Shown here: positions 36,085 through 44,240 of the stretch, one piece after another
Layout of the letters: the number at the start of each line of letters is the position of its first letter
Position numbering within the stretch: position 1 is the first letter of the stretch
From: Flavobacterium soli DSM 19725
GTDB lineage: Bacteria > Bacteroidota > Bacteroidia > Flavobacteriales > Flavobacteriaceae
DNA length: 64,000 bases
Assembly (NCBI RefSeq): GCF_000422705.1
Contig: NZ_AUGO01000009.1
Coordinates: forward strand, 124,001 to 188,000
Direction: 5' to 3'
Made by a program: the position numbers and the translations under genes
Notes under the pieces: generated by a model
Databases searched by the model: none
What the model saw: the letters and a program-made list of their open reading frames with translations, nothing else
Told to the model about the DNA's origin: nothing

Positions 36085-37065
36085 TTACTTTTTAGTTTCT
36101 TCTAACCAATCCAACCAATCCGAAGCTATTTTATCCCAATTATAGAGGTCTTGATTTACAGTTCCATTTTTAGTGATGGGAAAATAATTGTGCTCTAAAT
36201 TCAGATAACTTTTGAAGGATAGATTTTGTTTTCGTTCCCGGATAGCTTCAATTTGAAACAAATCATTAAAGGAAGCCGACCAATCTTTTGTGCCATACGT
36301 CACTAGAACTGGAATTTTTAAACCCATCAAGTTGTCTTTCTGCGGAAGAGAAAAACTGTAGGTTGTTTTGTTTGAATCTCCGTTTGAAGGATTGATTTCG
36401 TTGGGGTTTTCAACGACTTTCTTCCAGTATTCAATTGTGTTGTTGCCTTCGTTTAAGGTGTCATTGTCAAAACTTCGACTTTGCGATAGTATGTTCATAA
36501 TCCTGCCATAAGGATTTCCAGCTGAATAAATCAGATGCGTTACTTTTTTGTTGATAGAAGCCATTTTTACTGCAATAGTACTTCCTTCAGAATGTCCGGC
36601 AACTAACAATTTTGAGGTCCTCACCCATCTTTCCTTAAATAATTGTTTTAGGATGGAATTGTTTCTAAAAACATAATAATCAAGATAATTTCGTTCAATG
36701 TAGCCTTTTGGTGGAAGCTTTTTTTCTGCATCTTTCAAATAGACATAATTTTCTCCGAGCTTGTTTACATTTGAAATTATGGGAATAAAAGGTTTTCCTA
36801 TGATGACGATATGATAGTCATCAAGAAAAGGCGTTTCATCGAAAGGCAATGTGCCGTAAAGTCCTTTTTCGTCGTATTTCACAACGGGTTGAGGGAGGCT
36901 TCCTTGACAAAAAAGGAATAGCGGTTTGGCTATTTTTTCTTCGCCAGGTTTGGAAATGACAATGATATCAACAGGATCATTTTGGTATTTGAATTTTAGA
37001 TGTCGGTAGCCAAAATCTTCAGGGATTTTTTGAGAATAGGCAAAAGTTTTTGAAACTAGAAACAT
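36085..37065 (-). CDS. Alpha/beta hydrolase, probably exported, with unclear start
   Basis: A 326-residue alpha/beta hydrolase: nucleophile elbow LVAGHSEGSTIAVKM near residue 158, acid in VTYGTKDWSASF, and a late His in NLEHNYFPIT. The N-terminus MFLVSKTFAYSQK looks like the end of a signal peptide but lacks the usual basic start. The frame stays open upstream without an ATG, through DNA made of GATTTTAGATT-type repeats, so the original 5' end may have been altered. Confidence 0.78.
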   Translation of the reverse strand: MFLVSKTFAYSQKIPEDFGYRHLKFKYQNDPVDIIVISKPGEEKIAKPLFLFCQGSLPQPVVKYDEKGLYGTLPFDETPFLDDYHIVIIGKPFIPIISNVNKLGENYVYLKDAEKKLPPKGYIERNYLDYYVFRNNSILKQLFKERWVRTSKLLVAGHSEGSTIAVKMASINKKVTHLIYSAGNPYGRIMNILSQSRSFDNDTLNEGNNTIEYWKKVVENPNEINPSNGDSNKTTYSFSLPQKDNLMGLKIPVLVTYGTKDWSASFNDLFQIEAIRERKQNLSFKSYLNLEHNYFPITKNGTVNQDLYNWDKIASDWLDWLEETKK

Positions 37066-37110
37066 AAGGATTGTTGATTTTAGATTATTGATTGCTGATT
37101 TTTGATTTAA
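37066..37110. repeat. AGATTTTAGATT-type word repeat at the 5' end of the hydrolase gene
   Basis: Iterated words of the type TTGATTTTAGATTATTGATT. The same words occur at about 38588-38612 and 48736-48778. Confidence 0.55.
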
Positions 37111-37237
37111 TGATGATTGAAACTCAGTACAAATTTGCTTCTAAAAATTCAGAGCGAAAGTTAATCGTAGGTTAATGCTGGGTTAATGTCTTATTTTTCT
37201 AATAAAAGCTTTATTTTTGACTTGTATTTCCTTAAAA

Positions 37238-38593
37238 ATGAAACAGAAAATAAATTTACTTATAGCGTTTTCAGCGGTTGTTTTGATTGCTCTTTCGGCA
37301 ATGCAGTACTATTTGGTAAAGACTACCTACGACTATAAAGTAGAGCAATTTAGAGGAGAAATTAAGGATAAAATTGCGAAAATTACCAACGATTACAGTG
37401 ATATTGATTCTACTATTTTTTATAAGAAAGACTTGCTGTATAAGGAATTGGCAGAAAGCTATTTACTAGATCCAGAACGAAGAAACCAAATCAAGCAATC
37501 TATTTTACAAAATAGTTTCAAGGCTGAACTGACCAAGAAATTACAGCAGGAGTTTGAAAGGGAAATCCCAAATCTTGAATTAGATTTTGCTATAGTTTTA
37601 GACAAATTTGTCATTTATAACAATACCGAAGCCGATACTATTTTTGCTGAAAAGCCTTTTATCGAAAATAAAATGTATGGGAATTTGGCTTCATTGGACG
37701 ATGCTTTTTTGGTTCGGAATTATGTGGGAACTACTAGCGGAACATCATTGAATGCGGATTATAAATTACTGACGGAAGACACTTTATATGTTTCGGTTAA
37801 TAACTGGGAAACCATTATTCTCAAACGAATGACGATGATTTTTGTATTTGCTGTTTTCTCGATTCTGACATTGATAACGCTTTTTGTGATTGCAATCAGA
37901 GCCTTAATCAAACAGAAAAAAATGAGCGATATCAAAACCGATTTTATCAATAATATCACCCACGAATTGAAAACGCCTTTGACAACGCTTTCGGTTTCGA
38001 CTAAAATTTTGGAGCGAAAAGAAGTTCGAGAAAATGATAAAGTGTATGAAAATGTTTTAAGTACGATTAATCGTCAAAATAACCGATTACAAAATTTGAT
38101 TGACCAAGTGATGACCAACTCTTTGGGTTATGAAGAAATTGAACTGCAAAAAGAAAAAGTGGCAATGCCGAATTTCTTACATTCGATTGTAGATGATTTT
38201 CAGATTGCCTATCCGAATGTGGCAATTCTGACTGATTTTGATACCAATAAAATCAATCTGAACTTGGATAAATTTCATTTGACAACCGCCATCACAAACG
38301 TTTTGGAAAACGCGGTAAAATATGGTTGCCAGAATATTACAATAACTACTTCTTTAGAAAACAATCAGTTTACTATTGGGATTCAAGACGATGGAATTGG
38401 GATTCCAAAAGGCAAACATTCGCTTTTATTTGATAAATTTTACCGTGTAGAACAAGGCAATCTTCACAATGCGAAAGGTTTAGGTTTGGGACTTTATTAT
38501 GTGGATCAGATTATAAAAGCACATCAGGGAAATATAAATGTGGTAAGTGAATTGGGAAAAGGTGCGACTTTCAATTTTAGATTTCAGATTTAA
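37238..38593 (+). CDS. Sensor histidine kinase
   Basis: A 451-residue membrane kinase. A first membrane helix (INLLIAFSAVVLIALSAM) is followed by a periplasmic domain of about 170 residues. A second helix (MIFVFAVFSILTLITLFVI) leads to the kinase: H-box DFINNITHELKTPLTT near residue 240, N-box NVLENAVKYG, G1 QDDGIGIPKG, G2 GLGLGLYYV. No HAMP or PAS domain is evident. Start at ATG 37238; the TTG at 37217 is rejected. The response regulator follows 47 bp later. Confidence 0.92.
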   Translation: MKQKINLLIAFSAVVLIALSAMQYYLVKTTYDYKVEQFRGEIKDKIAKITNDYSDIDSTIFYKKDLLYKELAESYLLDPERRNQIKQSILQNSFKAELTKKLQQEFEREIPNLELDFAIVLDKFVIYNNTEADTIFAEKPFIENKMYGNLASLDDAFLVRNYVGTTSGTSLNADYKLLTEDTLYVSVNNWETIILKRMTMIFVFAVFSILTLITLFVIAIRALIKQKKMSDIKTDFINNITHELKTPLTTLSVSTKILERKEVRENDKVYENVLSTINRQNNRLQNLIDQVMTNSLGYEEIELQKEKVAMPNFLHSIVDDFQIAYPNVAILTDFDTNKINLNLDKFHLTTAITNVLENAVKYGCQNITITTSLENNQFTIGIQDDGIGIPKGKHSLLFDKFYRVEQGNLHNAKGLGLGLYYVDQIIKAHQGNINVVSELGKGATFNFRFQI

Positions 38594-38640
38594 GAATTTA
38601 GATTTTAGATGTTTGACGATTAAACAAAATTATTCTTAAA

Positions 38641-39339
38641 ATGAAAAAAATACTCCTAGCCGAAGACGATGCTGATTTTGCAAGTGTTTTAAAACAATAC
38701 CTTGAAATCTACGATTACACTGTTTTTTGTGCGGAAGATGGTGAACAAGCATTGAAATTATTCCAAAAAGAAACCTTCAATATTTGTGTTTTTGATGTGA
38801 TGATGCCTAAGATTGACGGTTTTACCTTGGCTGAAAAAATCATCAAGATCAATCCAGAAATCCCTTTTGTTTTTCTAACTGCACGACAATTGAAAGAAGA
38901 CAAAATCAAAGGGCTAAAATTAGGTGCTGACGATTACATCATTAAACCCTTTGAAGCTGATGAATTGGTTTTAAGGCTGAATAATATCTTGAAAAGATCC
39001 GAAAAAAATACTGCTACAGCTTCAGTTTCTGAAGAAATTAGTATCGGAAAATATATTTTTGACACGAAACGCCTTGAACTAAAATCCGAAAATAAAACCC
39101 AACAACTTACTGAAAAAGAAGCTTCTCTGGTGTTGTTTTTCTATCAGAATAAAAATCAATTATTAAAAAGAGAAGAAATATTGAATGCCGTTTGGGGAAA
39201 TGACGACTTTTTTTCTGGAAGAAGCATGGATGTTTTTATTAGCCGATTGCGAAAATATTTCAGCGAAGATTCTGCTATAAAAATTGAAAGTATTCGGAAT
39301 GTTGGGTTGGAGTTTAAATTGAGTAACTTAGAAACTTAG
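38641..39339 (+). CDS. OmpR-family response regulator
   Basis: A 232-residue regulator. Receiver: acidic pair LAEDDADF, phospho-acceptor Asp in VFDVMMPKIDG near residue 53, FLTARQLKEDK, and the conserved Lys in YIIKPFEADEL. A winged-helix DNA-binding domain follows, with QLTEKEASLVLFF and SRLRKYFSEDSAIKIESIRNVGLEFKL split between its helices and wing. The partner is the kinase upstream. Target genes unknown. Confidence 0.93.
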   Translation: MKKILLAEDDADFASVLKQYLEIYDYTVFCAEDGEQALKLFQKETFNICVFDVMMPKIDGFTLAEKIIKINPEIPFVFLTARQLKEDKIKGLKLGADDYIIKPFEADELVLRLNNILKRSEKNTATASVSEEISIGKYIFDTKRLELKSENKTQQLTEKEASLVLFFYQNKNQLLKREEILNAVWGNDDFFSGRSMDVFISRLRKYFSEDSAIKIESIRNVGLEFKLSNLET

Positions 39340-39355
39340 TTACTAAGCAACTAAA

Positions 39356-39683
39356 AAAAGCAGACCTATAAGCCGGATTCTGTTCTCATCAAGTTCCGAA
39401 AAACAAGACGATACCTTATCATTTATCTAGGCCAATAATTACTCATTGGCTCTATCTTTCTACCCTTCGGCAACGGACGAGTAATCCTTAAATGCCGATA
39501 TACTTGAAATTTCACCGCATAGAGTTTACCTGGTTTCACTACAGCATTACCTGTACATACTTTCTGTTGCACTTGTCCTAACTCCGATAAATCGGAACCG
39601 ACGGGTGTTACCCGCTATGCTACTCTGTGGTGTCCGGACTTTCCTCCCCAATATAAAACCGGGACGATAAGGCGGTCTGCGGT
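39356..39683 (-). ncRNA. rnpB: RNase P RNA
   Basis: Catalytic RNA of RNase P (type A). On the minus strand, P1 pairs GCAGACC (39680-39674) with GGTCTGC (39366-39360). The 3' region reads AACAGAATCCGGCTTATAGG, and the universal core is recognisable on the plus strand as TACCCTTCGGCAACGG and GTCCGGACTTTCCTC. A T-run on the minus strand follows the 3' end. Confidence 0.93.
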
Positions 39684-39685
39684 TG

Positions 39686-39693
39686 CAAAGCTA
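39686..39693 (-). promoter_or_regulatory. -7 promoter element for rnpB
   Basis: On the minus strand TAGCTTTG fits TAnnTTTG and ends 6 bases before the predicted 5' end of RNase P RNA. Confidence 0.65.
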
Positions 39694-39812
39694 CAACTAT
39701 TAAACCAAAGACGGAACTTAATATTATAACTTTGATTGCAAATCCTGTAACGCTTTTCCTAGTGTAGCATTGTACTTTTATTATATTAAATACAAACTAA
39801 AATGTAAGTATC

Positions 39813-40124
39813 ATGGAAAATCAAATGTATCATTATGCCACCGTTTCTAAGGCATTGGAAGAATTAGAAAAAAAAGGCTTTACCGTAGATTTTAATATTC
39901 AGGAAGATAAAATTATCAACAGTCCTGATGACTTTACTATAGAACATGTTTACCGTTATGAAGGCGAAAGTGATCCAGGTGATGAAGCAACCGTTTTCGG
40001 AATCAGTTCAAGCAGTGGAGAGAAAGGAATTTTCGTTGCAGGTTTGTCGGCCTTTACAGAAAACAGTGCTGCAATTGCCTTGAACGAGATGTTTATTCGT
40101 GGAAGACAAGAAGAAAACAAATAA
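39813..40124 (+). CDS. Conserved hypothetical protein
   Basis: A 103-residue cytoplasmic protein (MENQMYHYATVSKALEELEKKGF...). Motifs TIEHVYRYEGESDPGDEATVFGISS and KGIFVAGLSAF are those of a small Bacteroidota family of unknown function, sometimes labelled as a PRPP synthetase without support. Its stop TAA shares one base with the ATG of topoisomerase IB, so the two are translationally coupled. Confidence 0.8.
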   Translation: MENQMYHYATVSKALEELEKKGFTVDFNIQEDKIINSPDDFTIEHVYRYEGESDPGDEATVFGISSSSGEKGIFVAGLSAFTENSAAIALNEMFIRGRQEENK

Positions 40125-41200
40125 TGAACCGCTTACAAGCAAAACTTGAAAAAATTGGCAGCAATCCCAAAGTAACTGCGAAAGCAGTTGGCTTGAGATA
40201 TGCTGCCAATTTTGATAAAGGCTATTATCGAAGAAAGGTAAATGAGGATTTCGTTTACACAGATGAAAATCGAAAAAAGGTTAGAAATAAAGAAGTTTTA
40301 GAACGTATAAAAAAACTCGTAATCCCGCCAGCTTGGGAGAATGTTTGGATTTGTCCTTATGAAAATGGGCATTTGCAAGTTACAGGAATTGATGCAAAAG
40401 GCCGAAAGCAATACCGCTATCATACCAATTGGAACAAAATTCGCAATCAATCAAAATTTTACAGATTGAGACGTTTTGCAAATGCTTTGCCATTGATTCG
40501 TGAACAAGTTGATAAAGATTTAAACCGGAAAGGGCTCCCTTATGAAAAAGTGGTAGCATTGGTAGTCAAACTTATTGAAATGACCAACATCCGAATTGGA
40601 AATGATGCTTATAAAAAATTATACGGTTCCTTTGGCTTGACCACTTTGCGTGACAAGCATGTGAAATTTGAAAAAACTTCTATTTCCTTTGAATTCAAGG
40701 GAAAAAAAGGGGTCAACCATAAAATCCAATTGCAAAGCAGGAAGCTGGTAAATTTGGTTCGGAAGTGTAAAGAGATTCCGGGTCAGGATTTGTTTCAATA
40801 TTATGATGATGACGGAAAACATTATACTGTTGGTTCTGGTGATATCAACAGTTATTTAAAAGAAATTACCCAAGAAGATTTTACTGCAAAAGATTTCAGG
40901 GTTTGGGCTGGAAGCGTGACGGCTTTGTTTGCCTTTCAAGAAATAGGTGAGTTTGAAACCCAAACCGAATGCAAGCGAAAAATTGTAGAAGTCTTGGATT
41001 TGGTGGCTTCAAAATTAGGAAACACGAGAACGGTTTGCAAGAAATATTATGTTCATCCGACAGTGATTGCTACTTACGAAAATGGGACAATCAATAATTA
41101 TAAGGTTGAAAAAAACATCAAAAACAATAACTTAAATCCAGAAGAAGAAGCATTAGTCCGACTTTTGGAAAGTGAGAAAATTGCTGAAGTTTTAGGCTAG
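40124..41200 (+). CDS. DNA topoisomerase IB
   Basis: A 358-residue poxvirus-type topoisomerase IB, which relaxes supercoils by nicking one strand and forming a 3'-phosphotyrosine. Seen: RRKVNEDFVYTDENRKKV at the N-terminus, IPPAWENVWICP, RIGNDAYKKLYGSFGLTTLR, then FKGKKGVNHKIQL and the late tyrosine region NTRTVCKKYYVHPTVI. It is present in many bacteria, often acquired by transfer. Confidence 0.93.
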   Translation: MNRLQAKLEKIGSNPKVTAKAVGLRYAANFDKGYYRRKVNEDFVYTDENRKKVRNKEVLERIKKLVIPPAWENVWICPYENGHLQVTGIDAKGRKQYRYHTNWNKIRNQSKFYRLRRFANALPLIREQVDKDLNRKGLPYEKVVALVVKLIEMTNIRIGNDAYKKLYGSFGLTTLRDKHVKFEKTSISFEFKGKKGVNHKIQLQSRKLVNLVRKCKEIPGQDLFQYYDDDGKHYTVGSGDINSYLKEITQEDFTAKDFRVWAGSVTALFAFQEIGEFETQTECKRKIVEVLDLVASKLGNTRTVCKKYYVHPTVIATYENGTINNYKVEKNIKNNNLNPEEEALVRLLESEKIAEVLG

Positions 41201-41264
41201 TTTTTTCTAAAAGATTGAAAATACACACTACTTTTTACTATTTGCCTCTGTTTCATGTGGCGAA

Positions 41265-41409
41265 GCTAACCCCGACATTCGTGGAAAGCCTTTTGAAAAA
41301 AACGGCTAATTTTTCTTGACAAAAAAGAGCGACCAGCGGAAGCTGCTTTTTTGTTTAGAAAAATAGCTGCTTTTGAAAAAGCTTGGAACATTGGCGGGAA
41401 ATAGTTCCT
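41265..41409 (+). repeat. Dispersed hairpin element, degenerate copy h
   Basis: GCTAACCCCGACATTCGTGG on the left, GACCAGCGGAAGC inside, GGCGGGAAATAGTTCCTG on the right. The stems are interrupted, so this is an old or rearranged copy. It lies upstream of dnaX. Confidence 0.45.
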
Positions 41410-41451
41410 GAAAAAACTTTAGCCGAAGCTGTACTAATTGTGTTTTGGAAT

Positions 41452-41482
41452 TTGGTTTTTGGATATTCTAAACCTATATTTG
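41452..41482 (+). promoter_or_regulatory. Promoter of dnaX
   Basis: TTG at 41452-41454 and TATATTTG at 41475-41482, spaced 20 bp, 16 bp before the dnaX ATG. Confidence 0.65.
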
Positions 41483-41498
41483 CTTTTCAAAATTTTCT

Positions 41499-42584
41499 AT
41501 GGAACAGTTCGTCGTATCGGCCCGAAAATACCGTCCTCAAACATTTAAAGATGTGGTGGGGCAACAGGCGATTACGAACACTTTATTGAACGCCATAGAA
41601 ACGAATCATTTGGCCTCTGCCCTATTGTTTACGGGTCCGAGAGGTGTTGGAAAGACGACTTGTGCGAGAATCTTGGCACGAAAAATCAACCAACCTGGTT
41701 ATGACGACCCGAATGAGGATTTTGCTTTTAATGTTTTTGAGCTAGATGCGGCTTCGAATAACTCGGTTGATGATATTCGAAATCTGATTGATCAAGTTCG
41801 TATACCGCCACAAACAGGTCAGTATAAAGTGTATATCATTGACGAGGTGCATATGTTGTCAACGGCTGCTTTTAATGCTTTTTTGAAGACATTGGAAGAA
41901 CCGCCGAAACATGCTATTTTTATTTTGGCTACGACCGAAAAGCATAAAATTATTCCAACGATTCTTTCGCGTTGCCAAATTTTTGATTTTAAAAGAATTA
42001 CCGTTAAAGATGCCAAAGAACATCTAGCAGAAGTTGCTACTAATCAAGGAATTACTTTTGAAGACGATGCTTTGCATATAATTGCCCAAAAGGCTGATGG
42101 TGCGATGCGTGATGCTTTGTCTATTTTTGATAGAGTGGTTAGTTTTTCGGGTAAAAACCTTACACGTCAAGCTGTTACGGAGAACTTGAACGTTTTGGAT
42201 TATGAAACGTATGTAAACGTGACGGATTTACTTTTGGAAAATAAAATTCCAGATGTTTTAATGGCTTATAATGAAATCCTTTCGAAAGGTTTTGACGGGC
42301 ATCATTTTGTTTCGGGTTTGGCTTCGCATTTCAGGGATTTGTTGGTTTCCAAAACCCCTTCAACTTTGACTTTATTGGAAGCTGGCGAACAGGCTCAGAA
42401 ATTATATTTTGAACAATCAAAAAAAGCTTCGCAAGAGTTTTTGATGAAAGGAATTGAAATTGCAAATGATTGTGATTTGAAATATAAAGTGAGTCAGAAT
42501 CAACGTCTTTTGGTTGAACTTTGCCTGATGCAACTGGCCTCTATCACTTTTGATGGAGAAAAAAAAAAGTTGACGGATATATAA
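41499..42584 (+). CDS. dnaX: DNA polymerase III gamma/tau subunit, zero-frame (gamma-like) product
   Basis: Clamp-loader ATPase. The 361-residue zero-frame product covers the AAA+ domains and the collar: Walker A FTGPRGVGKTTCAR near residue 45, DELDAASNNSVDDIR-like stretch FELDAASNNSVDDIR, Walker B YIIDEVHMLS near 120, sensor 1 LATTEKHKIIPTI. The usual zinc-binding cysteines between Walker A and B are missing (NQPGYDDPNEDFAF instead). Translation in this frame stops just after a run of ten As (42559-42568); the tau part continues in the -1 frame (next entry). Confidence 0.93.
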   Translation: MEQFVVSARKYRPQTFKDVVGQQAITNTLLNAIETNHLASALLFTGPRGVGKTTCARILARKINQPGYDDPNEDFAFNVFELDAASNNSVDDIRNLIDQVRIPPQTGQYKVYIIDEVHMLSTAAFNAFLKTLEEPPKHAIFILATTEKHKIIPTILSRCQIFDFKRITVKDAKEHLAEVATNQGITFEDDALHIIAQKADGAMRDALSIFDRVVSFSGKNLTRQAVTENLNVLDYETYVNVTDLLLENKIPDVLMAYNEILSKGFDGHHFVSGLASHFRDLLVSKTPSTLTLLEAGEQAQKLYFEQSKKASQEFLMKGIEIANDCDLKYKVSQNQRLLVELCLMQLASITFDGEKKKLTDI

Positions 42585-43219
42585 TTCCACCCCATCATTT
42601 TTTTGGAAGAGTTTTAGAAATTGCTGTTGAAGCTCCTGAACTTATCAGTGTTCCAACAACAGTTCCTATTGATGAAGAAGAAGCTGAAGTAATTACAGTA
42701 CCAATTCCTGCTGAAACAGTTGCAGAAACTCCAAAAATTGAAACTCCTATAACTCCTGGAACTAAAGTTTCGGCACTTTCCTTATCGAGCATTCGTGCCA
42801 AAAGAGAATTGGAGCAAAGTCAAAAAGCAACGATTCGAGATACCGTTCATTTGCCTACTGAAGCTTTTACCGAAACGGATATGCTTTTGCAATGGAACAA
42901 ATATGCTCAACGTTTAGGCGACAAAGGCCGAAAAATAATGGAAGCATTATTGTTGGTAAATGATCCTAAATTGCAAGGAACAACTATCATTCACGAACTT
43001 CCAAATGAAGGTTCGAGAATCGATTTTGAAAGTGAGAAATTTGAATTGCTTGGTTATTTACGCGGTAAATTGCATAATCACGATATCATGATTGAGATTA
43101 TTGTCAATGAAGAAATGGATAGTCGTCGGGCATTTACACCCCAAGACCGCTTTAATAGATTGAACGAAATGAATCCAAACTTGGAATTATTGAGAAAAAC
43201 GTTTGATTTAGATATTTGA
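42566..43219 (+). CDS. dnaX: C-terminal (tau-specific) part of dnaX in the -1 frame
   Basis: Directly after the A10 run the -1 frame is open for 217 codons: VDGYIIPPHHFFGRVLEIA, a Pro/Glu/Val-rich linker, SALSLSSIRAKRELEQSQK, then TETDMLLQWNKYAQRLGDKG and the end LRKTFDLDI. This is the expected C-terminal part of flavobacterial DnaX. The site reads A-AAA-AAG at 42563-42569, the slippery heptamer of E. coli dnaX. A -1 slip gives a 573-residue tau. Either programmed slippage or a base missing from the run would explain it. Confidence 0.85.
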   Translation, partial: KVDGYIIPPHHFFGRVLEIAVEAPELISVPTTVPIDEEEAEVITVPIPAETVAETPKIETPITPGTKVSALSLSSIRAKRELEQSQKATIRDTVHLPTEAFTETDMLLQWNKYAQRLGDKGRKIMEALLLVNDPKLQGTTIIHELPNEGSRIDFESEKFELLGYLRGKLHNHDIMIEIIVNEEMDSRRAFTPQDRFNRLNEMNPNLELLRKTFDLDI

Positions 43220-43228
43220 TAAAAAAAG

Positions 43229-43291
43229 AACCATTAAGAAATTAAGTTTCATTAAGCTTCTAGACTTAACTTTCTTAATTTCTTAGTGGTT
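43229..43291. terminator. Inverted repeat/terminator between dnaX and ppx
   Basis: AACCATTAAGAAATTAAG (43229-43246) and CTTAATTTCTTAGTGGTT (43274-43291) match at 17 of 18 positions; T-run follows. Convergent genes on both sides. Related to the pair at 31922. Confidence 0.7.
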
Positions 43292-43310
43292 TTTAAACTA
43301 TCAGCCTTTA

Positions 43311-44201
43311 TTAAATCTTCCCGTAGTACAAAGCTTTTACAATACCATCCGACAGTCCAATTTTAGGAACATAGATGTTTCTGGCTCCACTCCATTTCAT
43401 GGCATTTAGATAGATTTTTGTTGCCGGAACAATTACATCAGCTCTATCGGCATTAAGACCTAATTCTGAAATCCTTTGGTCATAAGTTAAAGCACTTAAA
43501 GCTGCAAATTGTGAATTCAGATACATATAAGATAGTGGTTTTTCCTGTAATTTCCCTGACATTTTGAAGAGTTTATTTATATTTCCTCCCGAACCAATCA
43601 AGGTAACTTGTTCATATTCTTCCGTATTAGCCTTGATCCATTTTTCGATTTCCTGCCACACAATATCACTGACCATATTGTTCAACAATCTAACAGTTCC
43701 GATCTTGAATGATTTTGAAACCACCATTTTTCCGTTTGAAAAAAGAGAAAACTCTGTGCTTCCTCCACCAACATCCACATAAAGATACGTTTGTTCGGTT
43801 TTCAAGAGATAATGCAAATCTGTTGAAGCAATTATGGCTGCTTCTTTTTTACCATCAATAATTTCAATCTTAATATCCGCTTTTTTCTTGATCATTTCTA
43901 CAACCTCTTTACCATTGTAGGCTTCTCGCATTGCGGAAGTAGCACAAGCCATATATTTTTCGACTTTGTGCACTTTCATCAAAAGTTTGAATGCTTTCAT
44001 AGCATCAATCATTCTTTCGATGTTTTCCTCTGTAATTTCTCCAACCGTAAAGGCATCCTGACCCAAACGTATCGGAACACGAACCAAAGAACTTTTGCTA
44101 AACTGTGTTTCCTTTCCTTCTTCTTCAACAATATTGGCAATCAGCAATCGCATCGCATTTGAACCGATATCGATTGCTGCATATTTTTTTATTTTAATCA
44201 T
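43311..44201 (-). CDS. ppx: Exopolyphosphatase, Ppx/GppA family
   Basis: A 296-residue ASKHA-fold phosphatase that removes terminal phosphate from polyphosphate or pppGpp. Motifs: KKYAAIDIGSNAMRLLIA at the N-terminus, the catalytic region CATSAMREAYNG, VDVGGGSTEFSLFSNG near residue 145, and LIGSGGNINKLF. It is shorter than E. coli Ppx (single catalytic unit). Last gene of the sixA-ppk1-ppx cluster, 39 bp after ppk1. Confidence 0.9.
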   Translation of the reverse strand: MIKIKKYAAIDIGSNAMRLLIANIVEEEGKETQFSKSSLVRVPIRLGQDAFTVGEITEENIERMIDAMKAFKLLMKVHKVEKYMACATSAMREAYNGKEVVEMIKKKADIKIEIIDGKKEAAIIASTDLHYLLKTEQTYLYVDVGGGSTEFSLFSNGKMVVSKSFKIGTVRLLNNMVSDIVWQEIEKWIKANTEEYEQVTLIGSGGNINKLFKMSGKLQEKPLSYMYLNSQFAALSALTYDQRISELGLNADRADVIVPATKIYLNAMKWSGARNIYVPKIGLSDGIVKALYYGKI

Positions 44202-44240
44202 AGTATGAGGTAAAAATTTGGGGTAGAATTGTAATTTTCC

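Noticed and set aside
41265..41498. Possible insertion-sequence remnant upstream of dnaX
   Set aside because: No transposase fragment or target duplication; the ends fit the dispersed hairpin family better.
41383..41589. 68-codon frame overlapping the dnaX start
   Set aside because: It is out of frame with dnaX and spans the dnaX promoter and a repeat.
42595..42801. 68-codon minus-strand Ser/Thr/Val-rich frame
   Set aside because: It is the antisense shadow of the Pro/Glu/Val-rich linker of DnaX tau.
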